42,453 bases of DNA from Halanaerobium sp964649895 (GTDB lineage Bacteria; Bacillota; Halanaerobiia; Halanaerobiales; Halanaerobiaceae). The notes under the pieces were generated by a model. That model was not told where the DNA came from. It ran no database searches and saw only the letters and a program-made list of their open reading frames with translations. The position numbers and the translations under genes are program-made. The DNA lies in NCBI GenBank assembly GCA_964649895.1, contig CAZYRX010000011.1, positions 1 to 42,453 on the forward strand, given 5' to 3'. Positions within the stretch are counted from its first letter, which is position 1. Each line of letters opens with the position of its first letter. Positions 33,432 through 41,579 of this stretch are shown piece after piece.

Positions 33432-34730
33432 TTGAGTAATGTATTTCAAGATTTAAAAGAATTAGAAAACAGAGGGGAATTTGTCAGTATTGGTTTAGTA
33501 GGAGCAGGTCAGATGGGCACAGATATAGTAAGTCAAGTGTCTCAGATGGATGGAGTAAGAGTTCCGGTTGTAGCTGATGTAGATATTGATAGAGCTAAAA
33601 AGGCTTATCAGCTGAGTGGAGTAGATAACAGTGATATCTATCACAGCAGTACCAAGGCAGAAATAGAAGAACATATACAAAAAGGTGAAAGTGTTGTAAC
33701 AGAAGATGGCTTTCTTCTACCTGAACTGGAAGGTCTTGATGTAATTATCGATGCAACGGGTGTTCCCAAAGTAGGTGCAAAGCTTGGTCTTGATACAATA
33801 AACAATCAAAAACATATTGTGATGATGAATGTAGAAGCTGATGTAGTAGTTGGTCCTATCTTGAAGAAGATGGCCGACAATGCAGGGGTAGTCTATACAG
33901 GAGCTGCTGGAGATGAGCCGGGAGCAATTATGGAGATTTACAATTTTGCAAAGAGCCTAGGCTATAAAGTTGTTGCAGCAGGTAAGGGTAAAAATAATCC
34001 TCTGGATAGAAAGGCAAATCCAGAAAGAGTTGCAGAAAGAGCAAAGAAAAAAGGAACAGCTCCACATATGATGGCCTGCTTTATGGATGGAACAAAGAGT
34101 ATGCTCGAGATGGCAGCAGTTTCTAATGCAACTGGTCTTGTGCCTGATGTACCCGGAATGCATGGTCCTACAACAACAATTGACGAACTACCAAAAGTTT
34201 ATTCTCTTGAAGAGCAAGGTGGAATATTAAAGAACGAAGGTGTAGTTGATTTTGCACTTGGAGATGTAGCTCCAGGAGTATTCGTAATTGTAACAACTGA
34301 TAATGAACGTATTAAATTCAGCATGAATTACTCAAAAATGGGAGAAGGTCCAAATTACTTATTATACAGACCTTATCATTTAGCAAGTCTGGAAACACCT
34401 TTATCTGCAGTAAGAGCAGAATTATACAATGAAGCAACAATCGCACCTATTGGAGATATTGTAACTGAGGTAACAACGATAGCGAAAAAAGATTTAAAAG
34501 CAGGTGAAGTAATAGATGGTATTGGCGGATTTGCAGTTTATGGATCCGTTGATAAAGCAGAAGATGCAAGAGCAAAGAACCTGCTTCCTTTAGGAATCAG
34601 TGATGGAGCAAAGTTGAAACAGGATGTAAAACAGGGTGAAAAATTAACCCTTGATATGGTAGAACTCGATAAAGATTCGGTAATCTATGAATTATGGAAA
34701 TTACAGAAGAGAGTTTTTAAAAGTAACTAA
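33432..34730 (+). CDS. NAD(P)-dependent oxidoreductase with C-terminal SAF domain (COG4091 type)
   Basis: Homoserine-dehydrogenase-like Rossmann protein of unknown substrate. 432 residues: nucleotide-binding IGLVGAGQMGTDIV near 22-35, DVIIDATGVPKVGA near 108-121, a catalytic-like middle with TGAAGDEPGAIMEIYNFAK and GKGKNNPLDRKANPE, and a C-terminal SAF domain from about 350 (IAKKDLKAGEVIDGIGGFAVYG). In known genomes such proteins accompany carbohydrate genes and are often called predicted homoserine dehydrogenases, but no threonine/methionine pathway gene is present here. TTG 33432 is the start, supported by GGGGGAG six bases upstream. It leads an operon with the E1/E2 genes and probably oxidises the PTS-imported compound before them. 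Confidence 0.83.
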   Translation: MSNVFQDLKELENRGEFVSIGLVGAGQMGTDIVSQVSQMDGVRVPVVADVDIDRAKKAYQLSGVDNSDIYHSSTKAEIEEHIQKGESVVTEDGFLLPELEGLDVIIDATGVPKVGAKLGLDTINNQKHIVMMNVEADVVVGPILKKMADNAGVVYTGAAGDEPGAIMEIYNFAKSLGYKVVAAGKGKNNPLDRKANPERVAERAKKKGTAPHMMACFMDGTKSMLEMAAVSNATGLVPDVPGMHGPTTTIDELPKVYSLEEQGGILKNEGVVDFALGDVAPGVFVIVTTDNERIKFSMNYSKMGEGPNYLLYRPYHLASLETPLSAVRAELYNEATIAPIGDIVTEVTTIAKKDLKAGEVIDGIGGFAVYGSVDKAEDARAKNLLPLGISDGAKLKQDVKQGEKLTLDMVELDKDSVIYELWKLQKRVFKSN

Positions 34731-34753
34731 AAATATCCATGGAGGTGAAGATA

Positions 34754-35731
34754 GTGGAATTGTCAGAAGATAAAAAAGAAAAAATGTATAGAGATATGTG
34801 GAGGATCCGCCAGTTTGAAAGAAAGGTAGATCAATTCATATCTCGTGGAGACATAACAGGAACAACTCATTTATATATAGGACAAGAAGCGGTAGCTGTT
34901 GGAGCAATCAATGCATTAGAAAAAGAAGACTATATCAGCAGCACACATAGAGGGCATGGTCATTCTATTGCAAAAGGATCGGATATAAAAGAAATGATGG
35001 CTGAACTATTTGGTAAATCAACTGGAGCCTGTAAAGGTAAAGGTGGCTCACTTCATATTATTGATACCGAAACCCACAATTTAGGAGCAAATGGAATAGT
35101 TGGTGGAGGTATTCCAATTGCAGTTGGTGCAGCACTTGCAATGGATATACAGGAAAAGGATGAGATAATCCTAAACTTTTTCAGTGATGGTGCGATGAAT
35201 CAGGGTGCATTTCATGAAGCAGCTAATCTTGCTTCAACCTGGAATTTGCCTGTAGTCTTTGTTTGTGAAAACAACCAGTATGGAATGTCTACATCAGTTG
35301 AAAAAGCTTTTAATATAAAAGATCTAGCAGCAAGAGCAAAAGCATATAATATACCTGGAGTAAAAATAGATGGTAATAAAGTATTAGAGGTATATGATGC
35401 AGTTAAAGAAGGTGTTAAAAGAGCAAGAGAAGGTGGAGGTCCTAGTTTAATAGTAGCAGAGACTTATCGCTGGAAAGGTCACTCTAAGAGTGACGCAAAA
35501 GTCTATCGTTCAAAGGAAGAAGAACAGGCCTGGAAGGATAGAGATCCTATTGCTCATTTCGAAGAAGAGTTAATAAATGAAGGATTACTAGATGATGATA
35601 AAGTAAAGAAGATAAAAGAAGAAGTGGACAGTGAGATTGAAAAGGCAGTAACTTTTGCTCAAGAAAGTCCTTATCCAGCAAAAGAAGATATATTTGATGA
35701 TGTATATGTTGATGCGGAGGTGGAGCTCTAA
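34754..35731 (+). CDS. Thiamine-diphosphate-dependent dehydrogenase E1 component, alpha subunit
   Basis: Catalytic E1-alpha of a pyruvate/acetoin dehydrogenase-type complex. 325 residues. The opening MYRDMWRIRQFERKVDQFI, GTTHLYIGQEAVAVGA, STHRGHGHSIAKG, and GKGGSLHI are standard. The thiamine-diphosphate motif reads FFSDGAMNQG...VCENNQYGMST, with serine replacing the first glycine of the usual GDG. An in-frame ATG at 34739 precedes and contains the GGAGGTGA ribosome site, so the start must be GTG 34754. Overlap with the beta gene by one base (TAATG) shows tight coupling. Acetoin-dehydrogenase-like E1 also accept 2-oxoacids, so the substrate is open. Confidence 0.9.
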   Translation: MELSEDKKEKMYRDMWRIRQFERKVDQFISRGDITGTTHLYIGQEAVAVGAINALEKEDYISSTHRGHGHSIAKGSDIKEMMAELFGKSTGACKGKGGSLHIIDTETHNLGANGIVGGGIPIAVGAALAMDIQEKDEIILNFFSDGAMNQGAFHEAANLASTWNLPVVFVCENNQYGMSTSVEKAFNIKDLAARAKAYNIPGVKIDGNKVLEVYDAVKEGVKRAREGGGPSLIVAETYRWKGHSKSDAKVYRSKEEEQAWKDRDPIAHFEEELINEGLLDDDKVKKIKEEVDSEIEKAVTFAQESPYPAKEDIFDDVYVDAEVEL

Positions 35732-36705
35732 TGAGAACACTAACAGGTAGAGAAGCAGTAAGAGAAGCTTTAACAGAAGAAATGGAGAGAGATGAGAAGG
35801 TATTCCTTCTTGGTGAAGATATCGGAGTTTACGGAGGTGCTTTCGGAGTTACAGCTGGAATGATTGATGAATTTGGAGAAAAAAGAGTAAGAGATACACC
35901 AATCTCCGAGGCAGCTATTGCTGGAGCAGCAGTTGGAGCATCACTTGTAGGAATGCGGCCTGTAGCTGAGATGATGTTTATGGATTTCATTACCATAGCT
36001 TCTGATCAGATAATGAATCAGGGAGCGAAAATACACTACATGTTTGGTGGTCAATTAAATGCTCCATTTGTATTAAGAATGCCTGCCGGAGCAGCAGAAG
36101 CTGGAGCACAGCATACACAGAGTTTAGAAGCGCTGCTCTATCATATACCCGGATTGAAGGTAGTAATGCCTTCAACACCATATGATCTTAAGGGGTTATT
36201 GAAGACAGCAATTAGGGATGATAATCCAGTTATGTTTATTGAACATAAAAAAGGATATGGTGAAAAAGGTGAAGTACCAGAAGAAGAATACACAATACCT
36301 TTTGGCAAAGCAGATATTAAAAGAGAAGGTAAAGATGTGACAATAATTGCAACTTCTCATATGGTATATAAAGCACTTAATGCAGCAGAAGCGCTTGAGA
36401 AAAAAGGTGTTGATGCAGAAGTATTGGACCCAAGAACTCTGGTTCCACTTGATATGGAATCAATAGTGAAGTCAGTAAGTAAAACTGGTAAGGTAGTTAT
36501 AGTCCATGAGGCACACCGTAGAGGTGGAATCGGTGGAGATATAGCAGCCCGTATTTCAGATAGTGATGCATTTTACTATTTAGAAAAACCGATTAAAAGA
36601 GTAACTGGACCAAACACACCTGTGCCATTTTCACCAGTACTTGAATCCGAATTTATTCCAAGTGAAGAAAAGATAATTGAAGCTGTATTAAAGATAACAG
36701 ATTAG
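35731..36705 (+). CDS. Thiamine-diphosphate-dependent dehydrogenase E1 component, beta subunit
   Basis: Partner of E1-alpha in the heterotetramer. 324 residues, the usual length. Family features are REAVREALTEEMERDEKVFL, LGEDIGVYGGAFGVT, DTPISEAAIAGAAVGASLVG (conserved glutamate that activates the thiamine cofactor), FVLRMPAGAAEAGAQHTQSL, and the C-terminal VIVHEAHRRGGIGGDIAA block. It starts at ATG 35731 inside the stop of the alpha gene, behind GGAGGTGGAG. Six bases separate it from the first possible E2 start. Confidence 0.93.
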   Translation: MRTLTGREAVREALTEEMERDEKVFLLGEDIGVYGGAFGVTAGMIDEFGEKRVRDTPISEAAIAGAAVGASLVGMRPVAEMMFMDFITIASDQIMNQGAKIHYMFGGQLNAPFVLRMPAGAAEAGAQHTQSLEALLYHIPGLKVVMPSTPYDLKGLLKTAIRDDNPVMFIEHKKGYGEKGEVPEEEYTIPFGKADIKREGKDVTIIATSHMVYKALNAAEALEKKGVDAEVLDPRTLVPLDMESIVKSVSKTGKVVIVHEAHRRGGIGGDIAARISDSDAFYYLEKPIKRVTGPNTPVPFSPVLESEFIPSEEKIIEAVLKITD

Positions 36706-36720
36706 GAGGTATTGAAGCTT

Positions 36721-37965
36721 ATGGCAGTAGAATTAATTATGCCAAAACTCAGTATGACCATGGAGGAGGGTCATATTGTAAGTTGGCTTAAAGATGAGGG
36801 CGAAGAAGTTGAAGAAGGAGAAGTAATACTCGAAGTATTGAGTGACAAGACAAATTTTGAAGTTGAAGCACCTGCAGAAGGAGTATTGCTTAAAAAAATA
36901 TATCAGGAAGATGATGTTGTACCTGTTACAGAAGTTATTGGTTATATAGGTGAAGAAGGTGAAAATATAGATGAACTGCTTGAAGAGAGCGAAGAAGCAG
37001 AAGAAGACAAAGCGCCTGAAATTGAAGAAGATAAAATAGAAGAAGAAATATCAGCAGAAGAAAGCAGTGAAATCGAAGAAACTGAAGAAAAAGAAGAAAC
37101 ATCAATTAAAGAAGAGCTTCCCGGGGGAGATAAAGTACGGACAGTACCTGCAGTAAGAAGAATAGCTGCAGAAAATAACATAGATTTAAAAGAAGTAACT
37201 CCTACTGGAGAAGGAAATGTTATTGAACTAAAAGATATAGAAGCATATCTAGAAGCCCAGTCTCAAGTTAAAGCAGTAAGTGCACATCGAGAAAAACTAA
37301 GCGGATTAAGAAAAGCTAGTGCTAGAAAAGTTAAAGAGAGCTGGACCGAGATACCTCATGTAACAATTACAAGTGAGGTAAATATGGAAGAAATACTTAA
37401 ACTGAAAGATCAGTGGAATCAGCTGCAGACAGATAAATCTATGCGGGTTTCATTAACAGATCTGCTGATTAAAATAACAGCAGTAGCTATGGAAAAACAT
37501 AAAACCATGAATGCATATTTAGAAGAAGATGAAGTAGTATATAATGATGGTATTAATATCGGTCTTGCAGTCTCGATGGGGGAGACACTTACTGTTCCTG
37601 TTCTAAAGAATTTAGAGAATAAAAAAATCAAGGATATAGTAGTAGAAAAAGCAGAACTTATTGAAAAAGCAAAAGATAATAAGCTGAAAAAAGAAAACTT
37701 AACAGGTGGTTCACTTACAATAAGCAATCTGGGAATGTACGGCACTGAAATCTTTACACCAATCTTAAATGCACCAGAAAGCGGCATCCTTGGTGTGGGA
37801 ACAGTTAAGAAGAAACCTGTTGTAGTCAATGATGAAATAAAGGCACAGAGAATGATGTGGTTGAGTCTTTCATTTGACCACAGGCTGGTAGAAGGAGCTG
37901 CAGCAGCAGAATTTTTAAGAGAAATAAAAGATCTGCTTGAATTCCCGGCTAAAGTAATGTTTTAA
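36721..37965 (+). CDS. Dihydrolipoamide acyltransferase (E2) of a 2-oxoacid/acetoin dehydrogenase-type complex
   Basis: Core enzyme that passes the acyl group from E1 to CoA. 414 residues: lipoyl domain 1-75 (MPKLSMTMEEG, lipoylated Lys in VLSDKTNFEVEAP), a very acidic flexible linker about 85-135, a peripheral subunit-binding domain about 140-175 (VRTVPAVRRIAAENNIDL), and a catalytic domain from about 195 ending SFDHRLVEGAAAAEFL. The active-site motif has Glu where HRxxDG is usual. ATG 36721 with AGGAGG at 36704-36709 fits the family start; TTG 36712 is too close to that site. No dihydrolipoyl dehydrogenase follows, so E3 must come from elsewhere. Confidence 0.92.
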   Translation: MAVELIMPKLSMTMEEGHIVSWLKDEGEEVEEGEVILEVLSDKTNFEVEAPAEGVLLKKIYQEDDVVPVTEVIGYIGEEGENIDELLEESEEAEEDKAPEIEEDKIEEEISAEESSEIEETEEKEETSIKEELPGGDKVRTVPAVRRIAAENNIDLKEVTPTGEGNVIELKDIEAYLEAQSQVKAVSAHREKLSGLRKASARKVKESWTEIPHVTITSEVNMEEILKLKDQWNQLQTDKSMRVSLTDLLIKITAVAMEKHKTMNAYLEEDEVVYNDGINIGLAVSMGETLTVPVLKNLENKKIKDIVVEKAELIEKAKDNKLKKENLTGGSLTISNLGMYGTEIFTPILNAPESGILGVGTVKKKPVVVNDEIKAQRMMWLSLSFDHRLVEGAAAAEFLREIKDLLEFPAKVMF

Positions 37966-37980
37966 TATATATTCCTATAA

Positions 37981-38043
37981 TTAATAACAGGGGGTTTGAT
38001 TATTAGTTTATTCCTAGTTCTAAGGATTGAACCTCCTTATTAA
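37981..38043 (+). terminator. Probable terminator after the E2 gene
   Basis: Stem formed by TTAATAA-c-AGGGGGTT and AACCTCCT-TATTAA with a bulged C, one G-U and a loop of about 35 nt. The following tract (ATTTTC) is short, so read-through toward the SorC gene may occur. The remainder of 37966-38302 holds two promoters and an operator, described separately. Confidence 0.5.
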
Positions 38044-38058
38044 ATTTTCAAAAATTTC

Positions 38059-38087
38059 TTGACATATTATATTCAGAATGTTAATAT
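38059..38087 (+). promoter_or_regulatory. Regulated promoter upstream of the SorC-type gene
   Basis: Perfect TTGACA (38059-38064), 17-bp spacer, TAATAT (38082-38087). It matches the oxidoreductase promoter at 33268 in spacing to the operator: both place the first ACAAA half-site exactly 42 bp after the first base of TTGACA. The leader to the SorC gene would be about 210 nt. Confidence 0.75.
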
Positions 38088-38095
38088 TAATTAAG

Positions 38096-38137
38096 AATTT
38101 ACAAAGGTGAAGTGCCTTTACAAATGTAAAATAATTT
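38096..38137 (+). promoter_or_regulatory. Candidate SorC-family operator, copy 2
   Basis: TTTACAAAGG (38098-38107) and TTTACAAATGTAAA (38117-38130), the latter a palindrome TTTACA-AA-TGTAAA, with ACAAA half-sites 19 bp apart as in copy 1. ACAAATGTAAAATAATT (38120-38136) is identical in both copies. Position at the transcription start suggests autoregulation. Confidence 0.7.
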
Positions 38138-38240
38138 CTTATAATTATTTTAGATATAATAATATCTGTCTAATTCCCCTAATTATTATAAGACAGCTCA
38201 GGCTTCTTTTTATTGCTTTTCAACATATAATTTGTTATTA

Positions 38241-38269
38241 TTTACATGAATATCTAATATATTTATGAT
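38241..38269 (+). promoter_or_regulatory. Second candidate promoter close to the SorC-type gene
   Basis: TTTACA (38241-38246), 17-bp spacer, TATGAT (38264-38269), 33 nt before the start codon. It could give basal regulator synthesis independent of the regulated promoter at 38059. Confidence 0.5.
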
Positions 38270-38302
38270 AGTACAAATAAACAGGATAGGGGAGTTTTAG
38301 AT

Positions 38303-39262
38303 ATGAATAACAATAAGAAGTACTGTAATAAGTTAAAAGCGGCAAAGTATTATTATAATGAAGATTTGACTCAACAGGAAATCGCTGATAGATTATATCT
38401 TTCTAGGCCAACAGTTTCTAAAATGCTTAAAGAAGCAAAAGAAGAAGGCATTGTTCAGTTTAAAATAGTCGATATAAAAAATAAATGTCATATGTTTGAA
38501 CTTGAAGAAAAACTAATGGAAAAATTCAAACTTAAAAATGTTATTGTTGCTGAATATGATGATAATTATGATAATCTTAAAGATAAAATAGGTAAGGCTG
38601 CTGCTTCATATTTCGAAGATGTGGTAAAAAGCAATATGAAAATAGGTATATCATGGGGAACGACCTTAAAGGCAATGGTCCAGAATTTAGATTTTAATTC
38701 AAATGTAAAAGATATAGAATTAGTTTCAATGGTGGGAGGATCTCGAAATCTCTTAACCGATATTCAGGCTAATATACTAATTGAAAATATATTGAACAAA
38801 TATGATGGTAAAGGTTACTTTTTGTATGCCCCTGCTGTTGTAGATAATGAAGCTATTGGTGAAAACTTGAAGGACAATCAAGAAACTAAAGAAATACTGC
38901 AAAAATCCAGAGAAGTAGATGTCGCTTTTGTGGGAATTGGACCTGAAATTGAAAAATCCACTTTAAAAGAAACAGGATATTTTAATGAAGAGGAGATAAA
39001 AAAATTAAAAGAACATAATTCTGTTGGAGATATTTGCTGGAGATTTTTCGATAAAAATGGAAATATGGCAAATGAAGAAATGGATAAACGTACTATTGGA
39101 GTTAGTTTAAAATCACTTAAAGAAATGGAAACAGTGGTTGGAGTAGCAGGTGGAGAAGAGAAGATAGACTCTATTTTAGCTTCACTTAAAGGTGAATTTT
39201 TAGATGTTTTAATTACTGATGAAAATACAGCCAGGAAAGTTTTAGAAAAAGGAAGTGAGTAA
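38303..39262 (+). CDS. SorC/DeoR(Bacillus)-family sugar-responsive transcriptional regulator
   Basis: Probable regulator of the PTS and E1-E2 genes. 319 residues: N-terminal helix-turn-helix (AAKYYYNEDLTQQEIADRL, then LSRPTVSKMLKEAKEEGIV) at about 12-55, and a SorC sugar-binding domain about 60-319 with the diagnostic GISWGTTLKAMV, ELVSMVGGSRN, VAFVGIGPE, GDICWRFFDKNGN and VAGGEEK segments. SorC effectors are typically phosphorylated sugars or polyols, which fits a PTS operon. Start ATG 38303 follows GGGGAG. The GutM gene begins 5 nt after its stop, as regulator-GutM pairs do in glucitol operons. Confidence 0.93.
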   Translation: MNNNKKYCNKLKAAKYYYNEDLTQQEIADRLYLSRPTVSKMLKEAKEEGIVQFKIVDIKNKCHMFELEEKLMEKFKLKNVIVAEYDDNYDNLKDKIGKAAASYFEDVVKSNMKIGISWGTTLKAMVQNLDFNSNVKDIELVSMVGGSRNLLTDIQANILIENILNKYDGKGYFLYAPAVVDNEAIGENLKDNQETKEILQKSREVDVAFVGIGPEIEKSTLKETGYFNEEEIKKLKEHNSVGDICWRFFDKNGNMANEEMDKRTIGVSLKSLKEMETVVGVAGGEEKIDSILASLKGEFLDVLITDENTARKVLEKGSE

Positions 39263-39267
39263 ATCTA

Positions 39268-39630
39268 ATGTGGGGAACAGTAATTGTTATAATTATCATA
39301 GCATGGCTTATGCAGGCATTCTTTACCTATCTGCAAATTTCTAATTATAGAAAAAGAATCAAAGAGCTTAAACAAAAAGGGAAAATAGGTATCGGTAAAG
39401 TTAGTAAAAAATTGGGTATTGGAACAATAATATTTTTAGTCAGTAATGACTGTAAAACTATTATTGATGCAGAAAAAATGTCTGGAATAAGTGTATTTGC
39501 TCGCTTTAAGAAAGATGAAGAAATTATTGGTTTAAGTATTGATGAACTTGAAGATAAAGATTTTAAAAGTAAAAGCAAACAGGAAGCAGTAGAAAAAGCT
39601 CTTGATAATTTAAAGGTGCAATTTGATTAA
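39268..39630 (+). CDS. gutM: Glucitol operon activator protein family (GutM)
   Basis: Small accessory protein of glucitol-type PTS operons. 120 residues: one N-terminal membrane helix (about 3-22) and then a cytoplasmic basic/acidic domain containing QISNYRKRIKELKQKGKIGIG and a C-terminal EAVEKALDNLKVQFD, in line with the GutM family. In E. coli GutM activates the glucitol operon, though how it acts is poorly known. It is translationally linked to the SorC-type gene (5 nt) behind AAGGAAGTGA. Confidence 0.87.
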   Translation: MWGTVIVIIIIAWLMQAFFTYLQISNYRKRIKELKQKGKIGIGKVSKKLGIGTIIFLVSNDCKTIIDAEKMSGISVFARFKKDEEIIGLSIDELEDKDFKSKSKQEAVEKALDNLKVQFD

Positions 39631-39699
39631 TGATTAAAGTAATTGCAATTTTAGAATTCAGAAAATAAAAAATGTTTTTAAACAGCTATAAAAATTTCA

Positions 39700-39705
39700 T
39701 ATAAT
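39700..39705 (+). promoter_or_regulatory. Possible promoter of the PTS genes
   Basis: Perfect TATAAT at 39700-39705 with a weak TTTAAA (39677-39682) 17 bp upstream. The shared SorC-type operator block is not present here, so the PTS genes may depend on read-through from the regulator or on a different site. Confidence 0.35.
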
Positions 39706-39858
39706 CTTTGTAGATAATAGATAGAAAATTTATAATATTAGGAATATTTTGTTAATTGAATTCTTATTTTTTCTGGAGGTGATTATAGAGAATCAGCGGT
39801 TATAAACAAAGTTTTATTAAATACTTAGATTTATAAAAAATCACGGAGGTGTAAATTA

Positions 39859-40419
39859 ATGGAAACATTGACTGTATTTGCAGAATGGTTTATAGGTTTA
39901 TTTAATGAAGGTGGAAATACTTTTGTAGGGTTATTAACAGGGATCGTACCAACACTTATTGCACTGATGACAGCAGTCTATGCAGTTAAGAATTTAATAG
40001 GAGAAGAGAAGGTTAACAAATTTGCAGCAAAGATAGCTGGTAATATTATTTTAAGATACACACTTCTACCGGTAATGGCAGTATTTTTTCTGACAAATCC
40101 AATGGCATATACTTTTGGGACATTTTTACCAGAGAGATATAAGCCTGCTTTTTATGATGCAGCAGTATCTTTTGTTCATCCGATATTGGGATTATTCCCC
40201 CATGCTAATCCAGCGGAATTATTTGTATATATGGGAATAGCCAATGGTATACAGGAGTTAGGCTTATCATTAGGAGCACTGGCAATCAGATACTTCTTAG
40301 TTGGTATAGTAGTAATCTTCATCAGAGGAGTTGTGACCGAGAGAATCACAGTCTGGATGATGCAGAAAGAAGGTATAGAGTTAGAGGGATTTGAAGAATT
40401 TGAAGCCAAAAGTGCATAA
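39859..40419 (+). CDS. srlA: PTS system glucitol/sorbitol-type EIIC component
   Basis: Membrane part of a phosphotransferase importer. 186 residues, normal for glucitol IIC (SrlA/GutA): METLTVFAEWFIGLFNEGGNTFVG start, VPTLIALMTAVYAVKNLIGEEKV, LRYTLLPVMAVFFLTNPMAY, and the AALYP-like region FPHANPAELFVYMGIANGIQ. About four helices. It starts at ATG 39859 behind CGGAGGTG. With the IIBC and IIA subunits it imports and phosphorylates a hexitol-like substrate; the actual polyol is not defined by sequence, since no sorbitol-6-phosphate dehydrogenase gene is nearby. Confidence 0.93.
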   Translation: METLTVFAEWFIGLFNEGGNTFVGLLTGIVPTLIALMTAVYAVKNLIGEEKVNKFAAKIAGNIILRYTLLPVMAVFFLTNPMAYTFGTFLPERYKPAFYDAAVSFVHPILGLFPHANPAELFVYMGIANGIQELGLSLGALAIRYFLVGIVVIFIRGVVTERITVWMMQKEGIELEGFEEFEAKSA

Positions 40420-40525
40420 AATATTATTAATATTAAATTCAGTAAATAGAAGTAATAATTAAATATTTGTAATCATGAAAAATGGTTAATCTAAATAAAT
40501 ACCGGGAAAAAAGGGAGGAAAAATA

Positions 40526-41530
40526 ATGAGTTATAAAGCTGTAAAAATTACCCGATCCAGCAACGGATGGGGAGGACCATTAGTACTTAAGCCGACAGAT
40601 AAGAAAAATAAAGTGGCATCAGTAACAGGTGGAGGCATTGATCCTGTAGCCCAGAAAATAGCAGATATGACAGGAGCAGAAGCAATAGATGGGTTTACAA
40701 AAAGTGTTCCAGAAGAAGAAATGCTTTGTGTAGTAATTGACTGTGGAGGAACAGCTAGAGCTGGAGTATACCCTAAAAAGAGAATACCAACAGTTAACTT
40801 AACACCAGCAGGTCAGGTAGGACCACTTGCAAAGCATATTAAAGAAGATATTTATGTTTCAGGAGTAAAAGAGAAGAATATTCAGTATGCAGAAGATGAG
40901 TCAGAAGCAATTACAAGTGGAGCAGCTAAAGAAAAAACTGAAACACCTGCAGAAGCTGCAGCAAAAACAAAAAGATCAGGGAACGGCAGTAATAATGGAG
41001 GAATTACCGGATTCATAGCGAACATAGGAAGAGCAATGGGTGGAATAGTAGGAGTCTTTTATCAAGCAGGTAGAGAAACTATAGACCAGCTGATTAAGAA
41101 TATAATTCCATTCATGGCTTTTATAGCAACAATCATTGGTATTATTAATGCAACTGGACTTGGAGAATTCATAGCAAATACTCTATCTCCATTAGCAGGA
41201 ACCTTACCAGGATTATTGACACTGACAGTAATTGCATCACTGCCATTTTTATCTCCTATACTCGGGCCTGGAGCAGTAATAGCCCAGATTATCGGAGTAA
41301 TAATAGGTGTAGAAATAGGTAAAGGTAATATTCCACCACACTTTGCACTACCGGCATTATTTGCAATTAACCCTCAGGTAGGATGTGACTTTGTTCCTGT
41401 AGGATTGAGTCTTGGAGAAGCTGATCCAGAAACACAAGAAATAGGGGTTCCAGCGGTGCTGATATCAAGGGTTATTACAGGACCAGCGGCAACAATTATA
41501 GCTTACTTTGCTAGTTTTGGTCTCTACTAA
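40526..41530 (+). CDS. srlE: PTS system glucitol/sorbitol-type EIIBC component
   Basis: Carries the IIB phosphorylation domain and the rest of the membrane channel. 334 residues, usual for SrlE. The IIB domain (about 1-115) starts YKAVKITRSSNGWGGPL and has Cys73 in VVIDCGGTARAGVYP as the likely phospho-cysteine; C68 is less likely. An alanine-rich linker about 125-155 leads to the IIC part with LGPGAVIAQIIGVIIGVEIG and FAINPQVGCDFVPVGLSLGEA. It starts at ATG 40526 behind GGGAGG and precedes the IIA gene by 49 nt. Confidence 0.94.
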   Translation: MSYKAVKITRSSNGWGGPLVLKPTDKKNKVASVTGGGIDPVAQKIADMTGAEAIDGFTKSVPEEEMLCVVIDCGGTARAGVYPKKRIPTVNLTPAGQVGPLAKHIKEDIYVSGVKEKNIQYAEDESEAITSGAAKEKTETPAEAAAKTKRSGNGSNNGGITGFIANIGRAMGGIVGVFYQAGRETIDQLIKNIIPFMAFIATIIGIINATGLGEFIANTLSPLAGTLPGLLTLTVIASLPFLSPILGPGAVIAQIIGVIIGVEIGKGNIPPHFALPALFAINPQVGCDFVPVGLSLGEADPETQEIGVPAVLISRVITGPAATIIAYFASFGLY

Positions 41531-41579
41531 AATTAAGAGAAAGTAGGCAGATTCAAGAGATTATGAAGGGAGAATTTTC

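Noticed and set aside
36942..37181. Serine-rich 79-residue reverse-strand frame.
   Set aside because: It is the complement of the acidic, Glu-rich E2 linker (GAA codons read as TTC/TTT-TCT), a typical shadow frame.
37419..37829. 136-residue reverse-strand frame inside the E2 gene.
   Set aside because: Shadow of the E2 catalytic domain; no ribosome site and no family resemblance.
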